A program made the position numbers and the translations under genes. A DNA stretch of 64,000 bases from Halobacillus campisalis (GTDB lineage: Bacteria; Bacillota; Bacilli; Bacillales; Halobacillaceae): NCBI RefSeq assembly GCF_030345335.1, contig NZ_JAPVRC010000013.1, forward strand, positions 1 through 64,000, read 5' to 3'. The notes below the pieces were generated by a model, which was given only the letters and a program-made list of their open reading frames with translations, was not told the origin of the DNA and ran no database searches. This document shows, one piece after another, positions 30,461-43,742 of the stretch. Position 1 is the first letter of the stretch, and each line of letters begins with the position of its first letter.

Positions 30461-32539
30461 ATGCCTAGAGAGTTCTCCTTGGAAAGGACTCGTAATATCG
30501 GTGTCATGGCACACATTGACGCCGGTAAAACGACTGCCACCGAGCGTATTCTTTTCTACACAGGACGTATCCACAAAATTGGTGAAACACACGAAGGTGC
30601 TTCACAGATGGACTGGATGGAGCAGGAACAGGAGCGCGGAATCACAATCACTTCCGCTGCTACGACTGCTCAGTGGAGAGACCACCGTATTAACATCATT
30701 GATACTCCAGGACACGTAGACTTCACAGTAGAAGTTGAACGTTCCCTTCGTGTACTTGATGGTGCTGTAGCTGTACTGGATGCTCAGTCTGGTGTTGAAC
30801 CACAAACTGAAACTGTATGGCGTCAAGCAACAACTTATGGCGTGCCACGTATTGTATTCATCAACAAAATGGATAAAATCGGCGCGGACTTCGTTTACTC
30901 CTTAGGTACTCTAAAAGACCGCCTTGGAGCAAATGCTGCGGCAGTTCAACTTCCAATCGGTGCAGAGGATGATTTCGAAGGAATCATCGATCTAGTAACT
31001 ATGGAAGCATTCTATTACCTTGATGATCTAGGTACACGCGCAGAAGCTCGTCCAATTCCGGATGAGTACAAAGAACAAGCTGAAGAGTATCGTGGATTGC
31101 TTGTAGAAGCAGTTGCGGAACTTGATGAAGACTTGATGATGAAGTACCTAGAAGGTGAAGAAATCACTAATGAAGAGTTGAAAGTAGCCATTCGTACTGC
31201 CACTCTAACAGTAGATTTCTATCCTGTCTTCTGTGGTTCTGCTTTCAAAAACAAGGGTGTACAACTTTTGATTGATGGAGTTATTGATTATCTTCCATCT
31301 CCATTAGACGTACCTCCGATTGAAGGTCACGTACCACAAACAGAGGAACAAGTTGTTCGTAAGCCTGACGATAAAGAGCCGTTTTCTGCTTTAGCATTTA
31401 AAGTAGCAACCGACCCTTATGTTGGTAAACTTACATTCTTCCGTGTTTACTCTGGTACACTTAACTCTGGTTCATACGTGAAAAACGCTACTAAGGATAA
31501 GCGTGAGCGCGTAGGTCGTATCCTGCAAATGCACGCGAACTCCCGTGAAGAGATTTCCACTGTATATGCCGGAGATATCGCCGGTGCTGTTGGACTGAAA
31601 GACACTGGAACAGGTGATACTCTATGTGATGAGAAGAGTCTTGTTATTCTTGAGTCTATGGAATTCCCAGATCCAGTTATCTCTGTTGCGATCGAGCCTA
31701 AATCTAAAGCCGATCAAGACAAGATGTCTATCGCACTTGGTAAACTTGCTGAAGAGGATCCAACATTCCAGACTGAAACAAACGTAGAGACTGGTCAAAC
31801 AATCATCGCTGGTATGGGTGAACTTCACCTTGACATCATCGTTGACCGTCTGCGCCGTGAGTTTAAAGTTGAAGCGAACATTGGTGCTCCGCAAGTTGCA
31901 TACCGTGAAACTTTCCGCGGAAGTGCGGAAGTCGAAGGTAAATTCGTACGTCAGTCCGGTGGTCGTGGACAATTCGGTCACGTTTGGGTTAAATTCGAGC
32001 CAAACGATGAAGGTGCTGGATACGAATTCGTAAACAAAATCGTTGGTGGTGTAGTCCCTCGTGAATACATTCCATCTGTAGAAGCTGGTATTAGAGATTC
32101 TATGGAAAACGGAGTATTAGCAGGATACCCAATGGTAGACATTAAGGCTACTCTATACGATGGTTCTTACCACGATGTCGACTCCAACGAAATGGCCTTT
32201 AAAGTTGCAGCATCTATGGCACTTAAAGAAGCTAAAAACAAATGTAAACCAGTTCTTCTTGAACCAATGATGAAAGTAGAAGTCGTTATTCCTGAAGAAT
32301 ATATGGGTGATATCATGGGTGATGTAACTTCCCGTCGCGGACGTGTTGAAGGTATGGAAACTCGTGGTACAGCTCAGGTTGTTAAAGCATTTGTCCCACT
32401 ATCTGAAATGTTCGGTTATGCCACTGCGCTTCGTTCAAACACTCAGGGACGTGGAACGTACACTATGCATTTCGATCACTATGAAGAAGTTCCGAAGAGC
32501 ATCTCTGAGGAAATCATCAAGAAAAATGCTGGTGAGTAA
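30461..32539 (+). CDS. fusA: elongation factor G
   Basis: EF-G (692 aa) drives translocation. The GTPase domain has [16 protein letters not shown] (P loop), DTPGHVDF and NKMD. Domains II to V follow, with the domain IV tip [15 protein letters not shown] and the domain [13 protein letters not shown] region. The sequence is uninterrupted, and the usual fusidic-acid contact segments appear unaltered. Confidence 0.98.
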   Translation: MPREFSLERTRNIGVMAHIDAGKTTATERILFYTGRIHKIGETHEGASQMDWMEQEQERGITITSAATTAQWRDHRINIIDTPGHVDFTVEVERSLRVLDGAVAVLDAQSGVEPQTETVWRQATTYGVPRIVFINKMDKIGADFVYSLGTLKDRLGANAAAVQLPIGAEDDFEGIIDLVTMEAFYYLDDLGTRAEARPIPDEYKEQAEEYRGLLVEAVAELDEDLMMKYLEGEEITNEELKVAIRTATLTVDFYPVFCGSAFKNKGVQLLIDGVIDYLPSPLDVPPIEGHVPQTEEQVVRKPDDKEPFSALAFKVATDPYVGKLTFFRVYSGTLNSGSYVKNATKDKRERVGRILQMHANSREEISTVYAGDIAGAVGLKDTGTGDTLCDEKSLVILESMEFPDPVISVAIEPKSKADQDKMSIALGKLAEEDPTFQTETNVETGQTIIAGMGELHLDIIVDRLRREFKVEANIGAPQVAYRETFRGSAEVEGKFVRQSGGRGQFGHVWVKFEPNDEGAGYEFVNKIVGGVVPREYIPSVEAGIRDSMENGVLAGYPMVDIKATLYDGSYHDVDSNEMAFKVAASMALKEAKNKCKPVLLEPMMKVEVVIPEEYMGDIMGDVTSRRGRVEGMETRGTAQVVKAFVPLSEMFGYATALRSNTQGRGTYTMHFDHYEEVPKSISEEIIKKNAGE

Positions 32540-32583
32540 TTGATTTTTTTGCTAAGTTGAAGTATAACTTGTATTGTAAGCTT

Positions 32584-32603
32584 AGGAGTTTTTTGAAACT
32601 CCT
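32584..32603 (+). promoter_or_regulatory. hairpin in the fusA-tuf interval
   Basis: AGGAGTTT-TTTG-AAACTCCT is a perfect 8-bp stem with a tetraloop, 62 bp before tuf. It lacks a T run, so it may stabilise or process the mRNA rather than terminate it. Confidence 0.4.
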
Positions 32604-32665
32604 TTGCTTCAAATAAATTATCAATTGAAAATAACTTTGTTTTTATTTAAAGGAGGAAATATAGA

Positions 32666-33856
<1,191 letters not shown>

Positions 33857-33879
33857 TAATAAGACATTTGTCTTTTAAG

Positions 33880-33912
33880 AAGCAGCAGCTCAATTGAGCT
33901 GCTGCTTTTTTA
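33880..33912 (+). terminator. terminator after tuf
   Basis: AAGCAGCAGCTC-AATT-GAGCTGCTGCTT followed by TTTT is a perfect 12-bp stem ending the str gene group. Confidence 0.95.
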
Positions 33913-34754
33913 TGTACTTTTTAACTGGTGCTGTTTTATATGTTACTGGTTTTAAAATCAGTTCCCTCTATTAATAATCTCAATTGCTAATCACTCAAAT
34001 GTTCTCTTAAATGACATAGAGAGTAGTGTCAGGAAGGCAGATCATATGAATTGTGAGTACTTTATCAAAAGGCGTAGATAAGTTCCGTAATGATATTCAT
34101 ATAAGCTCCCTTTAGTGGAAGACTCAGATTCGAGATATCCGAGCTGTTTCCGTTATGAGTGACAGCGTTTAGAGCTCCGGGAAACCACTCGCTTTCCGTG
34201 GGAGCGCAGTGAGCCTCCTCGAGCTAAAGCTCTCCGGGGTCTCACCAAGCACTCTTTTCCCACAGGAGTCTCGCGATTTGCCGGAGCTCCTTACGATGAT
34301 TAGTAGCTCGGAAACTCCTTTGATATAACATTATAATCTACGATCCGAGAACTGTCTCTCTCCTTAACTAATAAATCTAAACGCAAGAGGAAGCTCACTT
34401 CCCAACAACCCCTGACTCTCAATACGGTAACGATCCCAGACTTTCTTGAAACCGAGTCTTCCATTATCCTGACATATTGTTGAATAACTCACTTATCAAT
34501 ATCAACAACCACCTTTAGCATAGCCTATCCAAAATATATTCCACACGATTATGATTAGAACTTACTCAATTACATTTCATTCGCTAGGGCATTATTTGAT
34601 TTAATACTTAAAATTTGTTAGCTTAAATAATGGTCAGAACGAAATATACAAAAAAGTAACGGTGAAAACAAAAACTTATAAGCAGTTATCTTTCAATAAA
34701 GAATTAAAAAGGCTTTTTAATTTAATGAAGACTACTAAAAAGTCTAATAACCTA
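33913..34754 (+). other. non-coding gap between the str and S10 clusters
   Basis: About 840 bp with no reading frame that I can support on either strand. It is A/T-rich except for the 118-bp palindromic element at 34172-34289. No promoter, tRNA or recognisable gene remnant was seen outside that element. In most Bacilli tuf and rpsJ are much closer, so this is an expansion of the intergenic space. Confidence 0.7.
34172..34289. repeat. intergenic palindromic repeat element
   Basis: A 118-bp element bounded by perfect 9-bp inverted ends (GAGCTCCGG at 34172, CCGGAGCTC ending 34289). Nested pairings include GTGGG with CCCAC, GTGAG with CTCAC, and GAGCT with AGCTC at the centre. It is richer in G+C than its surroundings. 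From memory it resembles a high-copy intergenic repeat in Bacillaceae genomes containing GTGAGCCTCCTCG and GGAGTCTCGCG; copy number here cannot be judged from one window. A 14-nt piece recurs inverted at 62008-62021. Confidence 0.7.
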
Positions 34755-34783
34755 TTGAAATTCCTCATAAATCTTAGTATAAT
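34755..34783 (+). promoter_or_regulatory. sigma-A promoter P1 of the S10 operon
   Basis: TTGAAA (34755-34760), 17-bp spacer, TATAAT (34778-34783). The upstream DNA is A/T-rich, as in UP elements. Confidence 0.7.
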
Positions 34784-34824
34784 ATCTTGAGGTGTTTATA
34801 AATGAAACTTTTATGAATAAACAC

Positions 34825-34853
34825 TTGCATTGGCCGGACTTTTTCTTTATAAT
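34825..34853 (+). promoter_or_regulatory. sigma-A promoter P2 of the S10 operon
   Basis: TTGCAT (34825-34830), 17-bp spacer, TATAAT (34848-34853). It is 70 bp downstream of P1 and leaves a leader of about 130 nt before rpsJ. A TTGACA at 34894 has no matching -10. Confidence 0.75.
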
Positions 34854-34871
34854 AAGGAATGTTGGTCATAA

Positions 34872-35297
<426 letters not shown>

Positions 35298-35331
35298 AAT
35301 AAAAATGAATGAATAATAGGAGGTGTAACGG

Positions 35332-35967
35332 ATGACGAAAGGAATCTTAGGACGTAAAGTCGGTATGACTCAAATCTTCTCTGAAGATGGCGAGCTAATT
35401 CCAGTAACAGTTGTACAAGCTGAGCCAAACGTTGTTTTACAAAAGAAAACAGCTGAAAACGACGGCTATGAAGCTATTCAGCTAGGTTTTGCAGACCAAA
35501 AGTCTAACCGCTTGAAAAAAGCTGATGTAGGCCACGCTGAAAAAGCGAGTGCATCACCTAAGCGCTACATTCGTGAATTCCGTAATACTAACCTTGATGA
35601 CTATGAATTAGGTCAAGAGGTTAAGGTGGATATTTTCGAAGCTGGAGACGTTATTGATGTAACAGGAACTTCTAAAGGGAAAGGTTTCTCAGGTGTAATT
35701 AAGCGCCATAACCAATCTCGCGGGCCAATGAGCCACGGTTCCCGTTTCCACCGTAGATCCGGTTCTATGGGACAGGGTGCTGACCCATCCAAAGTTTTCA
35801 AAGGTAAAGGCCTTGCAGGACAAATGGGTGGAGAAACAGTAACTCTACAAAACCTTGAAGTAGTAAGAGTTGACGCTGAGCGTAACTTGCTATTAATCAA
35901 AGGTAATGTACCTGGACCGAAGAAATCTTACGTTAAAGTAACGAGTGCAATAAAGGCTAGCAAATAA
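35332..35967 (+). CDS. rplC: 50S ribosomal protein L3
   Basis: L3 (211 aa) is an early assembly protein reaching toward the peptidyl-transferase centre. The N-terminus [14 protein letters not shown] and the central loop ([19 protein letters not shown] region, about 127-150) are intact. Position in the S10 series is as expected. Confidence 0.98.
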   Translation: MTKGILGRKVGMTQIFSEDGELIPVTVVQAEPNVVLQKKTAENDGYEAIQLGFADQKSNRLKKADVGHAEKASASPKRYIREFRNTNLDDYELGQEVKVDIFEAGDVIDVTGTSKGKGFSGVIKRHNQSRGPMSHGSRFHRRSGSMGQGADPSKVFKGKGLAGQMGGETVTLQNLEVVRVDAERNLLLIKGNVPGPKKSYVKVTSAIKASK

Positions 35968-35989
35968 TTTAAGGAAGGGAGGATATGTC

Positions 35990-36613
35990 ATGCCTAAAGT
36001 AGCACTATTAAACCAAAGCGGCTCTAAAGTTGGAGATGTTGAACTGAATGACGCTGTTTTTGGTATCGAACCAAACACTCATGTTTTACATGAAGCAGTA
36101 GTGTCCCAGCGCGCAAATCTGCGTCAAGGTACACACAAAGTAAAAAACCGTGCGGAAGTACGCGGCGGCGGTCGTAAACCGTGGCGCCAAAAAGGTACAG
36201 GACGTGCGCGTCAAGGTACCATCCGTGCACCACAGTGGGTAGGCGGTGGGACTGTATTCGGTCCGACACCACGTAGCTACAGCTACAAGCTGCCTAGAAA
36301 AGTTCGTCGTCTAGCACTTCAATCAGCTTACTCTTCTAAAGTTCAAGAGAACAACGTTTTTGTACTTGAAAGTCTATCTTTCGATGCACCGAAAACTAAA
36401 GAAGTAGTAAACCTGCTTAAAGGACTAGAAGTGAACGAGAAAGCTCTTATTGTTACTGCAGACAAGAACGATAATGTAGTTCTTTCTTCTAACAATATCC
36501 CTACAGTGAAAGCAGTAACTGTAGACGAAGTAAGTGTGTTAGATATATTAACGCATGACAAGCTTATCCTAACGAAGGACGCAGCTGAAAAAGCAGGGGA
36601 GGTGCTCTCATAA
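35990..36613 (+). CDS. rplD: 50S ribosomal protein L4
   Basis: L4 (207 aa) lines the exit tunnel. The tunnel loop ([19 protein letters not shown], about 60-80) is wild-type in form. In proteobacteria L4 represses the S10 operon through a leader; no such leader is known in Bacilli. The stop overlaps the rplW start by one base. Confidence 0.98.
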   Translation: MPKVALLNQSGSKVGDVELNDAVFGIEPNTHVLHEAVVSQRANLRQGTHKVKNRAEVRGGGRKPWRQKGTGRARQGTIRAPQWVGGGTVFGPTPRSYSYKLPRKVRRLALQSAYSSKVQENNVFVLESLSFDAPKTKEVVNLLKGLEVNEKALIVTADKNDNVVLSSNNIPTVKAVTVDEVSVLDILTHDKLILTKDAAEKAGEVLS

Positions 36614-36900
36614 TGAAAGAACCACGCGATATTATCAAACGCCCTGTCATTACTGAACAATCTGCTGACCTTATGGGAGAAAAGAAATATACGTTTGAAG
36701 TGAGCACTAAAGCAAACAAAACCGAAATCAAAAGCGCAATTGAAGAGATTTTCGGAGTTAAAGTTGCTGGCGTGAACACAATGAACCTTAAAGGTAAATT
36801 CAAGCGTATGGGTCGTTACGGTGGATACCGTTCTGATCGTAAGAAAGCAGTTATTACGTTGACTGAAGACAGTGAAGAACTAGATTTCTTTGAAGCATAA
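36613..36900 (+). CDS. rplW: 50S ribosomal protein L23
   Basis: L23 (95 aa) sits at the tunnel exit and docks trigger factor and the signal recognition particle. [12 protein letters not shown] and the docking segment around [16 protein letters not shown] are present. It overlaps rplD by one base (TAATG), implying coupled translation. Confidence 0.98.
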   Translation: MKEPRDIIKRPVITEQSADLMGEKKYTFEVSTKANKTEIKSAIEEIFGVKVAGVNTMNLKGKFKRMGRYGGYRSDRKKAVITLTEDSEELDFFEA

Positions 36901-36934
36901 ATTATAAATCCAATAAGTGAAGGAGGGAAAAAAG

Positions 36935-37774
36935 ATGGCGATTAAAAAGTTTCGACCAATTACAAATGGTCGTCGACACATGACAGTATCTGATTTCGCT
37001 GAGATCACTACTGACAAACCTGAACGCTCCCTATTGTCTCCACTACACAAACGCGGTGGACGTAACAACCAGGGTAAGCTGACAGTTCGTCATCAGGGCG
37101 GAGGTCACAAGCGTCATTACCGTATCATCGACTTCAAACGTGATAAAGATGGAATACCTGGACGCGTTGCTACGATCGAATACGATCCGAACCGCTCCGC
37201 TAACATTGCACTAATTAACTATGTTGATGGTGAAAAACGTTACATCCTTGCTCCAAAAGGGCTTAAAGTAGGTAACGAAATTATTTCAGGTCAAGGATCT
37301 GATATTAAAACAGGTAACTCTCTTCAATTGAAAGACATTCCTGTTGGTACAATCGTACACAACATCGAGCTTAAACCTGGCCGCGGTGGACAGTTAGTCC
37401 GTTCTGCTGGTGCTTCTGCTCAAATCCTTGGTCGTGAAGAAAAATATACCCTTGTACGCCTTGCTTCTGGTGAAGTTCGTTTAGTACTAAGCACTTGCCG
37501 TGCGACAATCGGTCAAGTTGGTAACTTAGAACACGAATTAATCAGCGTAGGTAAAGCTGGACGTTCTCGCTGGAAAGGCAAGCGCCCAACTGTACGTGGT
37601 TCCGTAATGAACCCTAGCGATCACCCACACGGTGGTGGTGAAGGACGTGCGCCAATCGGTAGACCTTCTCCAGTATCTCCATGGGGTAAACCAACTCTTG
37701 GGTACAAAACGCGTAAACGTAACAAACCGTCTGATAAATATATCGTTCGTAGAAGAGGTAAAGGTAAAAAATAA
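36935..37774 (+). CDS. rplB: 50S ribosomal protein L2
   Basis: L2 (279 aa) is needed for subunit joining and peptidyl-transferase formation. The N-terminus [15 protein letters not shown] and the C-terminal [18 protein letters not shown] loop, with the conserved histidine, are present. The start is ATG 36935 after GAAGGAGGG; a GTG at 36917 precedes that site. Confidence 0.98.
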   Translation: MAIKKFRPITNGRRHMTVSDFAEITTDKPERSLLSPLHKRGGRNNQGKLTVRHQGGGHKRHYRIIDFKRDKDGIPGRVATIEYDPNRSANIALINYVDGEKRYILAPKGLKVGNEIISGQGSDIKTGNSLQLKDIPVGTIVHNIELKPGRGGQLVRSAGASAQILGREEKYTLVRLASGEVRLVLSTCRATIGQVGNLEHELISVGKAGRSRWKGKRPTVRGSVMNPSDHPHGGGEGRAPIGRPSPVSPWGKPTLGYKTRKRNKPSDKYIVRRRGKGKK

Positions 37775-37831
37775 CGGGATTGAACGACGGGCGATAAACC
37801 CCGTCTCTCAATCGCGAAGGGAGGTTTATGC

Positions 37832-38110
37832 ATGGGCCGCAGCCTAAAAAAGGGACCTTTTGTAGATGACCATTTAATGAAAAAAGTTGAGAAGTTAAAC
37901 GAAGACAGCAAAAACCAGGTAATTAAAACTTGGTCTCGCCGTTCAACAATCTTCCCTAACTTTGTAGGACACACAATTGCAGTTTATGACGGACGTAAAC
38001 ATGTACCTGTATATGTTACAGAAGACATGGTAGGTCATAAACTAGGTGAATTCGCGCCAACCCGTACGTTCAAGGGACACTCTGGCGATGACAAGAAAAC
38101 AAAACGATAA
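37832..38110 (+). CDS. rpsS: 30S ribosomal protein S19
   Basis: S19 (92 aa) binds the 30S head with S13. [19 protein letters not shown] and the C-terminal [22 protein letters not shown] are standard. The ribosome-binding site AAGGGAGG precedes the ATG. Confidence 0.98.
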   Translation: MGRSLKKGPFVDDHLMKKVEKLNEDSKNQVIKTWSRRSTIFPNFVGHTIAVYDGRKHVPVYVTEDMVGHKLGEFAPTRTFKGHSGDDKKTKR

Positions 38111-38130
38111 GGTAGAGAGGAGGCACTCTA

Positions 38131-38472
38131 ATGCAAGCTAAAGCAGTTGCTAAAACCGTTCGTATTGCTCCTCGTAAAGCTCGTTTAGTTATCGATTTAA
38201 TTCGAGGAAAAAACGTAGGTGACGCGATCGCAACATTGCGCTTAACACAGCGCGGCGCTTCTCCAGTTATTGAGAAAGTGCTTAATTCTGCGATTGCTAA
38301 TGCTGAACACAATTATGAAATGGATCCGGACAATCTATATGTTTCCGAAGCGTTTGTAAATGAAGGCGTAACTCTTAAAAGATTCCGCCCTCGCGCTATG
38401 GGACGTGCAAGCCAGATCAACAAACGCACCAGCCACATCACAGTGGTTGTATCAGAAAAGAAGGAGGGATAA
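38131..38472 (+). CDS. rplV: 50S ribosomal protein L22
   Basis: L22 (113 aa) forms part of the exit tunnel. The beta-hairpin with [19 protein letters not shown], where macrolide-resistance changes occur, appears wild type. It ends four bases before rpsC. Confidence 0.98.
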   Translation: MQAKAVAKTVRIAPRKARLVIDLIRGKNVGDAIATLRLTQRGASPVIEKVLNSAIANAEHNYEMDPDNLYVSEAFVNEGVTLKRFRPRAMGRASQINKRTSHITVVVSEKKEG

Positions 38473-38475
38473 TCA

Positions 38476-39117
38476 GTGGGTCAAAAAATAAATCCGGTAG
38501 GTCTTCGTATTGGCGTCATCCGTGACTGGGAGTCTAAGTGGTACGCTGGTAAAGACTATGCTGACTTGTTGCATGAAGACATTAAAATTCGTGAATATAC
38601 TGAAAAACGTCTAAAAGACGCAGCCGTATCTACGATCGAAATTGAACGCGCAGCTAACCGTGTAAATATTACAATTCACACTGGTAAACCAGGAATGGTT
38701 ATCGGTAAAGGCGGTTCCGAAGTTGAAGCACTTCGTAAATCGTTGAATGAACTTACTGGTAAACGTGTTCACATCAACATCGTTGAGGTGAAGAAACCTG
38801 ATCTTAGCGCTACGCTTGTAGCTGACAATATCGCACGTCAACTGGAAAACCGTGTATCTTTCCGTCGTGCTCAAAAACAAACGATCCAACGTGCTATGCG
38901 CGCAGGAGCTAAAGGTATTCGTACACAAGTATCTGGACGCCTAGGCGGTGCGGATATAGCTCGTGCAGAATATTACAGTGAAGGAACAGTACCACTTCAC
39001 ACACTTCGTGCAGATATCGATTACGGAACTGCAGAAGCTGACACAACTTACGGTAAACTTGGTGTTAAAGTGTGGATCTATCGTGGAGAAGTCCTTCCAA
39101 CTAAATCTAACAAATAA
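38476..39117 (+). CDS. rpsC: 30S ribosomal protein S3
   Basis: S3 (213 aa) is at the mRNA entry channel. The KH domain with the GxxG motif ([16 protein letters not shown], about 75-92) and the C-terminal domain ([13 protein letters not shown]) are complete. It starts with GTG, three bases after the rplV stop, preceded by AAGGAGGG. Confidence 0.98.
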   Translation: MGQKINPVGLRIGVIRDWESKWYAGKDYADLLHEDIKIREYTEKRLKDAAVSTIEIERAANRVNITIHTGKPGMVIGKGGSEVEALRKSLNELTGKRVHINIVEVKKPDLSATLVADNIARQLENRVSFRRAQKQTIQRAMRAGAKGIRTQVSGRLGGADIARAEYYSEGTVPLHTLRADIDYGTAEADTTYGKLGVKVWIYRGEVLPTKSNK

Positions 39118-39135
39118 GGAAGGGGGAACAGCATT

Positions 39136-39760
<625 letters not shown>

Positions 39761-39784
39761 TAGTTGAGAGGAGGTCACCCTCAC

Positions 39785-40051
39785 ATGAGTGAAGAACGTA
39801 ATAATCGTAAAGTTTATACTGGCCGTGTAGTATCTGATAAAATGGATAAAACAATCACTGTTTTAGTTGAAACTTATAAATTCCACAAACTTTATGGCAA
39901 GCGCGTAAAGTACTCTAAAAAATTCAAGACTCACGACGAAAACAACCAAGCCAAAAATGGTGATGTTGTACGTATTATGGAAACTCGTCCGCTATCAGCA
40001 ACGAAGCGTTTCCGTCTTCTAGAAGTCGTAGAAGAGTCTGTTATTATCTAA
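39785..40051 (+). CDS. rpsQ: 30S ribosomal protein S17
   Basis: S17 (88 aa) is a primary 16S-binding protein with an OB fold: [19 protein letters not shown] and [19 protein letters not shown]. The start is ATG 39785 after GAGGAGGT; the upstream in-frame ATG-like start at 39764 lies before that site. Confidence 0.97.
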   Translation: MSEERNNRKVYTGRVVSDKMDKTITVLVETYKFHKLYGKRVKYSKKFKTHDENNQAKNGDVVRIMETRPLSATKRFRLLEVVEESVII

Positions 40052-40092
40052 TATAGTTCGCTCGGAGAGATTCCGAAGGGAGGTTACAGTGT

Positions 40093-40461
40093 ATGATTCA
40101 ACAGGAGACTCGTTTGAAAGTAGCCGACAACTCTGGTGCACGTGAAATCCAAACCATCAAAGTTTTGGGTGGATCTGGTCGCAAGACTGCTAATATCGGT
40201 GATATCATCACCGCTACTGTGAAACAAGCAACACCAGGGGGCGTTGTTAAAAAAGGTGAAGTAGTAAAAGCCGTAATTGTACGTTCTAAGAGCGGCATGC
40301 GTCGTAAAGATGGTTCTTATATCCGTTTCGACGAAAACGCAGCCGTAATTGTCCGTGATGATAAAGGTCCACGTGGTACTCGTATCTTCGGACCAGTTGC
40401 TCGTGAACTTCGTGAAGCTAAATTCATGAAGATTGTATCACTAGCTCCAGAAGTATTATAA
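40093..40461 (+). CDS. rplN: 50S ribosomal protein L14
   Basis: L14 (122 aa) forms an intersubunit bridge with 16S helix 14. [19 protein letters not shown] and [15 protein letters not shown] are standard. It opens the spc part of the cluster, with AAGGGAGGT before the ATG. Confidence 0.98.
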   Translation: MIQQETRLKVADNSGAREIQTIKVLGGSGRKTANIGDIITATVKQATPGGVVKKGEVVKAVIVRSKSGMRRKDGSYIRFDENAAVIVRDDKGPRGTRIFGPVARELREAKFMKIVSLAPEVL

Positions 40462-40505
40462 AAAATAATTGAAATGATAAGCCTTGTTAAGGAGGTGCGC
40501 GAAAC

Positions 40506-40817
40506 ATGCACGTGAAAAAAGGTGACAAAGTAATGGTTATTTCCGGCAAGGACAAAGGCAAGCAAGGTACGATCCTTGAAGCTTACCCTAAGAAGGACCG
40601 CGTCCTAGTCGAAGGAATTAACGAAATCAAGAAACACGCGAAGCCTTCACAAGATAACCCACAGGGTGGGATTCTTACTCAAGAAGCTCCAATTCACGTC
40701 TCAAACGTTATGCCTGTCGATCCTAAGTCTGGCGAACCAACTCGTGTTGGTTATAAAGTTGAAGACGGTAAGAAAGTTCGTATCGCGAAAAAATCTGGTG
40801 AAGCATTAGATAACTAA
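40506..40817 (+). CDS. rplX: 50S ribosomal protein L24
   Basis: L24 (103 aa), assembly initiator at the tunnel exit. The N-terminal KOW motif ([18 protein letters not shown]) is clear. It follows rplN by 44 bp, with AAGGAGGT. Confidence 0.98.
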   Translation: MHVKKGDKVMVISGKDKGKQGTILEAYPKKDRVLVEGINEIKKHAKPSQDNPQGGILTQEAPIHVSNVMPVDPKSGEPTRVGYKVEDGKKVRIAKKSGEALDN

Positions 40818-40843
40818 TCCAGTGATGAAAGGAGGGCCACTTG

Positions 40844-41383
40844 ATGAACGAACTTAAGAAAAGATATCAAGAAGAAATTGTGCCATCTATGATGAGCAAG
40901 TTTGAATACGATTCTGTAATGCAAGCACCTAAAGTTGAAAAGATTGTAATTAATATGGGTGTTGGTGATGCTGTACAAAATGCGAAAGCACTTGATTCAG
41001 CAGTTGAAGAACTATCAATGATCTCTGGTCAAAAACCTATGATCACTAAAGCTAAGAAATCAATCGCGGGATTCCGCCTGCGTGAAGGTATGCCAATCGG
41101 TGCGAAGGTAACACTTCGTGGAGAGCGTATGTACGAATTCTTCCAAAAACTGATTGCTGTGTCTTTACCACGTGTTCGTGACTTCCGTGGAATCTCAAAG
41201 AAAGCTTTTGACGGTCGTGGAAACTACACTCTAGGTGTAAAAGAACAGTTGATTTTCCCAGAAATTAATTATGACAAAGTAGATAAAGTACGTGGCATGG
41301 ATATCGTTATTGTTACAACTGCTGACACTGACGAAGAATCACGTGAACTATTAGCTCAATTCGGTATGCCGTTTCAGAAGTAA
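40844..41383 (+). CDS. rplE: 50S ribosomal protein L5
   Basis: L5 (179 aa) binds 5S rRNA and contacts P-site t[19 protein letters not shown] and GLRE-type segment [17 protein letters not shown] are typical. The start is ATG 40844 after AAAGGAGG; TTG 40841 is the adjacent in-frame alternative. Confidence 0.97.
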   Translation: MNELKKRYQEEIVPSMMSKFEYDSVMQAPKVEKIVINMGVGDAVQNAKALDSAVEELSMISGQKPMITKAKKSIAGFRLREGMPIGAKVTLRGERMYEFFQKLIAVSLPRVRDFRGISKKAFDGRGNYTLGVKEQLIFPEINYDKVDKVRGMDIVIVTTADTDEESRELLAQFGMPFQK

Positions 41384-41409
41384 TGAGCTAACCATAAGGA
41401 GGGAAAATA

Positions 41410-41595
41410 GTGGCTAAAAAATCTATGGTTACTAAGCAACAGCGCAAACAAAAGTATGGAGTTCGCGAATATACTCGCTGTGAACGTTGCGGACGTCCTC
41501 ACTCTGTACTACGCAAATTCAAACTTTGCCGTATTTGTTTCCGTGAACTTGCGCACAAAGGACAAATTCCTGGTGTTAAAAAAGCCAGCTGGTAA
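41410..41595 (+). CDS. rpsN: 30S ribosomal protein S14, zinc type
   Basis: A 61-residue S14 of the zinc-binding class, with CERC (24-27) and CRIC (40-43) pairs. Bacilli often keep a second, zinc-free S14 elsewhere under Zur control; this is the housekeeping copy. It starts with GTG at 41410 after AAGGAGGG. Confidence 0.97.
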   Translation: MAKKSMVTKQQRKQKYGVREYTRCERCGRPHSVLRKFKLCRICFRELAHKGQIPGVKKASW

Positions 41596-41625
41596 ACCCG
41601 ATATAGGGAAGGAGGTAAATTAGTT

Positions 41626-42024
41626 ATGACTATGACAGATCCAATTGCAGATATGCTTACGCGTATTCGTAACGCGAATATGGTTCGTCACGAGAAGCTT
41701 GAACTTCCAGCTTCTACAGTGAAAAAAGAGATTGCTGACATTCTAAAGCGTGAAGGTTTCGTACGTGATTACGAGTTTGTAGAAGATAACAAACAAGGTG
41801 TTCTTCGCATTTTCCTGAAATACGGACAAAATGAAGAGCGTGTAATTACTGGCCTTAAGCGTATCAGTAAGCCAGGACTACGTGTTTATGCTAAAGCAGA
41901 AGAGATTCCAAAGGTTCTTAATGGCTTAGGCGTAGCCGTTGTTTCTACTTCAAAAGGTGTTTTAACAGATAAAGAAGCTCGTGAACAAGCCATCGGTGGC
42001 GAAGTACTTGCTTACGTTTGGTAA
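41626..42024 (+). CDS. rpsH: 30S ribosomal protein S8
   Basis: S8 (132 aa), central-domain assembly protein. [17 protein letters not shown] and the C-terminal [14 protein letters not shown] with EVLAYVW are typical. AAGGAGGT lies before the ATG. In proteobacteria S8 regulates the spc operon; no equivalent site is evident here. Confidence 0.98.
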   Translation: MTMTDPIADMLTRIRNANMVRHEKLELPASTVKKEIADILKREGFVRDYEFVEDNKQGVLRIFLKYGQNEERVITGLKRISKPGLRVYAKAEEIPKVLNGLGVAVVSTSKGVLTDKEAREQAIGGEVLAYVW

Positions 42025-42055
42025 TTGAAACAGAAAAGACAGGAGGTGCAAGTGA

Positions 42056-42592
42056 ATGTCTCGCGTAGGATTAAAATCATTGGAAATTCCTGAAGGTGTT
42101 GAAATCATTCAGGATAACCATACAATTACAGTTAAAGGCCCAAAAGGTGAATTAACTCGTACGTTCCATGAGGATATGACAGTGAAGGTTGAAGATAACG
42201 TTCTTACCGTGGCTCGCCCAAGCGATCACAAAGAACATCGTGCTCTTCACGGTACTACTCGCAGCCTGATCGGTAATATGGTTGAGGGAGTATCCAAAGG
42301 ATTCGAGAGAAACCTTGAAATTAACGGGGTTGGGTACCGTGCTCAGAAACAAGGAGAGAATGTAATCATCAACGCTGGTTACTCTCACCCTGTAGAAGTT
42401 GAAAAGCGCGAAGGTATCGAAATCGATGTCCCTTCAAACACAAAACTTACGGTTAAAGGAATCGACAAAGAGTTAGTCGGTGCTGTTGCAGCTAAAATCC
42501 GTGCTATCCGTCCTCCAGAGCCTTACAAAGGTAAAGGAATTCGTTTTGAAAACGAACATGTACGCAGAAAAGAAGGTAAGACAGCTAAATAA
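42056..42592 (+). CDS. rplF: 50S ribosomal protein L6
   Basis: L6 (178 aa) lies near the sarcin-ricin loop. Two homologous L6 domains are visible; the C-terminal signature [21 protein letters not shown] is present. It belongs to the spc block between rpsH and rplR. Confidence 0.98.
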   Translation: MSRVGLKSLEIPEGVEIIQDNHTITVKGPKGELTRTFHEDMTVKVEDNVLTVARPSDHKEHRALHGTTRSLIGNMVEGVSKGFERNLEINGVGYRAQKQGENVIINAGYSHPVEVEKREGIEIDVPSNTKLTVKGIDKELVGAVAAKIRAIRPPEPYKGKGIRFENEHVRRKEGKTAK

Positions 42593-42627
42593 GGTTCTCA
42601 GGTAAGGAATAGAAAGGAGTGACCCAG

Positions 42628-42990
42628 ATGATCACAAAGGCTGATAAGAATGTTGTTCGTAAAAAACGTCATGCGCGTGTTCGCTCAAGCGTAGTCGGAA
42701 CAGCAGAACGCCCGCGTTTAAACGTTTATCGTTCTAACAAACACATCTATGCACAATTAATTAATGATGAATCACAACACACTGTGGCAAGTGCTTCTAC
42801 TGTAGATAAAGATTTCGATCTTGATAATACAGGTAACGTTGAAGCAGCACAAAAAGTCGGTGAATTAGTCGCTAACCGTGCGAAAGAGAATGGCTATAAA
42901 GTAGTTGTGTTCGACCGTGGTGGTTACTTGTATCATGGACGTGTGAAAGCACTAGCAGATGCGGCTCGCGAAGCCGGTCTAGAATTTTAA
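42628..42990 (+). CDS. rplR: 50S ribosomal protein L18
   Basis: L18 (120 aa) binds 5S rRNA with L5. The basic N-terminus, [20 protein letters not shown] and [19 protein letters not shown] are standard. The start is ATG 42628, nine bases after AAAGGAG; GTG 42619 overlaps that site. Confidence 0.97.
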   Translation: MITKADKNVVRKKRHARVRSSVVGTAERPRLNVYRSNKHIYAQLINDESQHTVASASTVDKDFDLDNTGNVEAAQKVGELVANRAKENGYKVVVFDRGGYLYHGRVKALADAAREAGLEF

Positions 42991-43010
42991 TCGTTAAAGG
43001 AGGGACATAT

Positions 43011-43511
43011 ATGCTAACTACAAACATTGACCCTAGTAAACTAGATCTTGAAGAACGCGTAGTTACGATCAACCGTGTTGCAAAGGTAGTTAAAGGTGGA
43101 CGTCGCTTTCGTTTTGCTGCACTAGTTGTCGTAGGAGATAAAAACGGCCATGTAGGATTTGGTACAGGTAAAGCACAAGAAGTACCAGACGCTATTAAAA
43201 AGGCTATTGATGATGCGAAGAAGAATCTGATTACAGTACCAATTAAAGATACAACGATTCCTCACGAAATCACAGGACAGTTTGGTGCAGGCAGCATCCT
43301 TATGAAACCAGCTGCAGAAGGTACCGGAGTTATCGCAGGTGGTCCTGTACGTGCAGTCCTTGAGCTTGCAGGTGTTCAAGACATCCTATCTAAGTCACTT
43401 GGTTCAAACACACCAATCAACATGGTGCGTGCGACACTAAAAGGACTTGGTGAGCTTAAGCGCGCAGAAGACGTTGCTCGACTTCGTGGGAAGTCTGTAG
43501 AAGAACTGTAG
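43011..43511 (+). CDS. rpsE: 30S ribosomal protein S5
   Basis: S5 (166 aa) helps set decoding fidelity and mRNA unwinding. The spectinomycin-contact loop [18 protein letters not shown] is wild type, and [18 protein letters not shown] follows. AAAGGAGG precedes the ATG. Confidence 0.98.
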   Translation: MLTTNIDPSKLDLEERVVTINRVAKVVKGGRRFRFAALVVVGDKNGHVGFGTGKAQEVPDAIKKAIDDAKKNLITVPIKDTTIPHEITGQFGAGSILMKPAAEGTGVIAGGPVRAVLELAGVQDILSKSLGSNTPINMVRATLKGLGELKRAEDVARLRGKSVEEL

Positions 43512-43529
43512 GATAAGGAGGGAAATGAA

Positions 43530-43712
43530 ATGGCTAAAAAGTTAGAAGTTACCCTCACGCGCAGTGTTATTGGCAGACCACAGGATCAGCGCTCAACCGT
43601 TAAAGCGCTAGGTCTAAACAAGATTCGTCAAACTGTCGTAGTTGAAGATAACCCGGCGATTCGAGGTATGACTGAAAAGGTATCTCACCTTGTATCGATT
43701 AAAGAAGTATAA
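43530..43712 (+). CDS. rpmD: 50S ribosomal protein L30
   Basis: L30 (60 aa). [20 protein letters not shown] and [10 protein letters not shown] are the family core. It lies between rpsE and rplO, the standard spc order, with a strong AAGGAGGG site. Confidence 0.97.
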   Translation: MAKKLEVTLTRSVIGRPQDQRSTVKALGLNKIRQTVVVEDNPAIRGMTEKVSHLVSIKEV

Positions 43713-43742
43713 GTAAAGAATCAATAATAAGGAGGTGCTCGT

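Noticed and set aside
30324-30719. 131-codon frame overlapping the rpsG end and fusA start
   Set aside because: It is out of frame with two certain genes and reads through the fusA P loop; the composition is that of a frame shadow.
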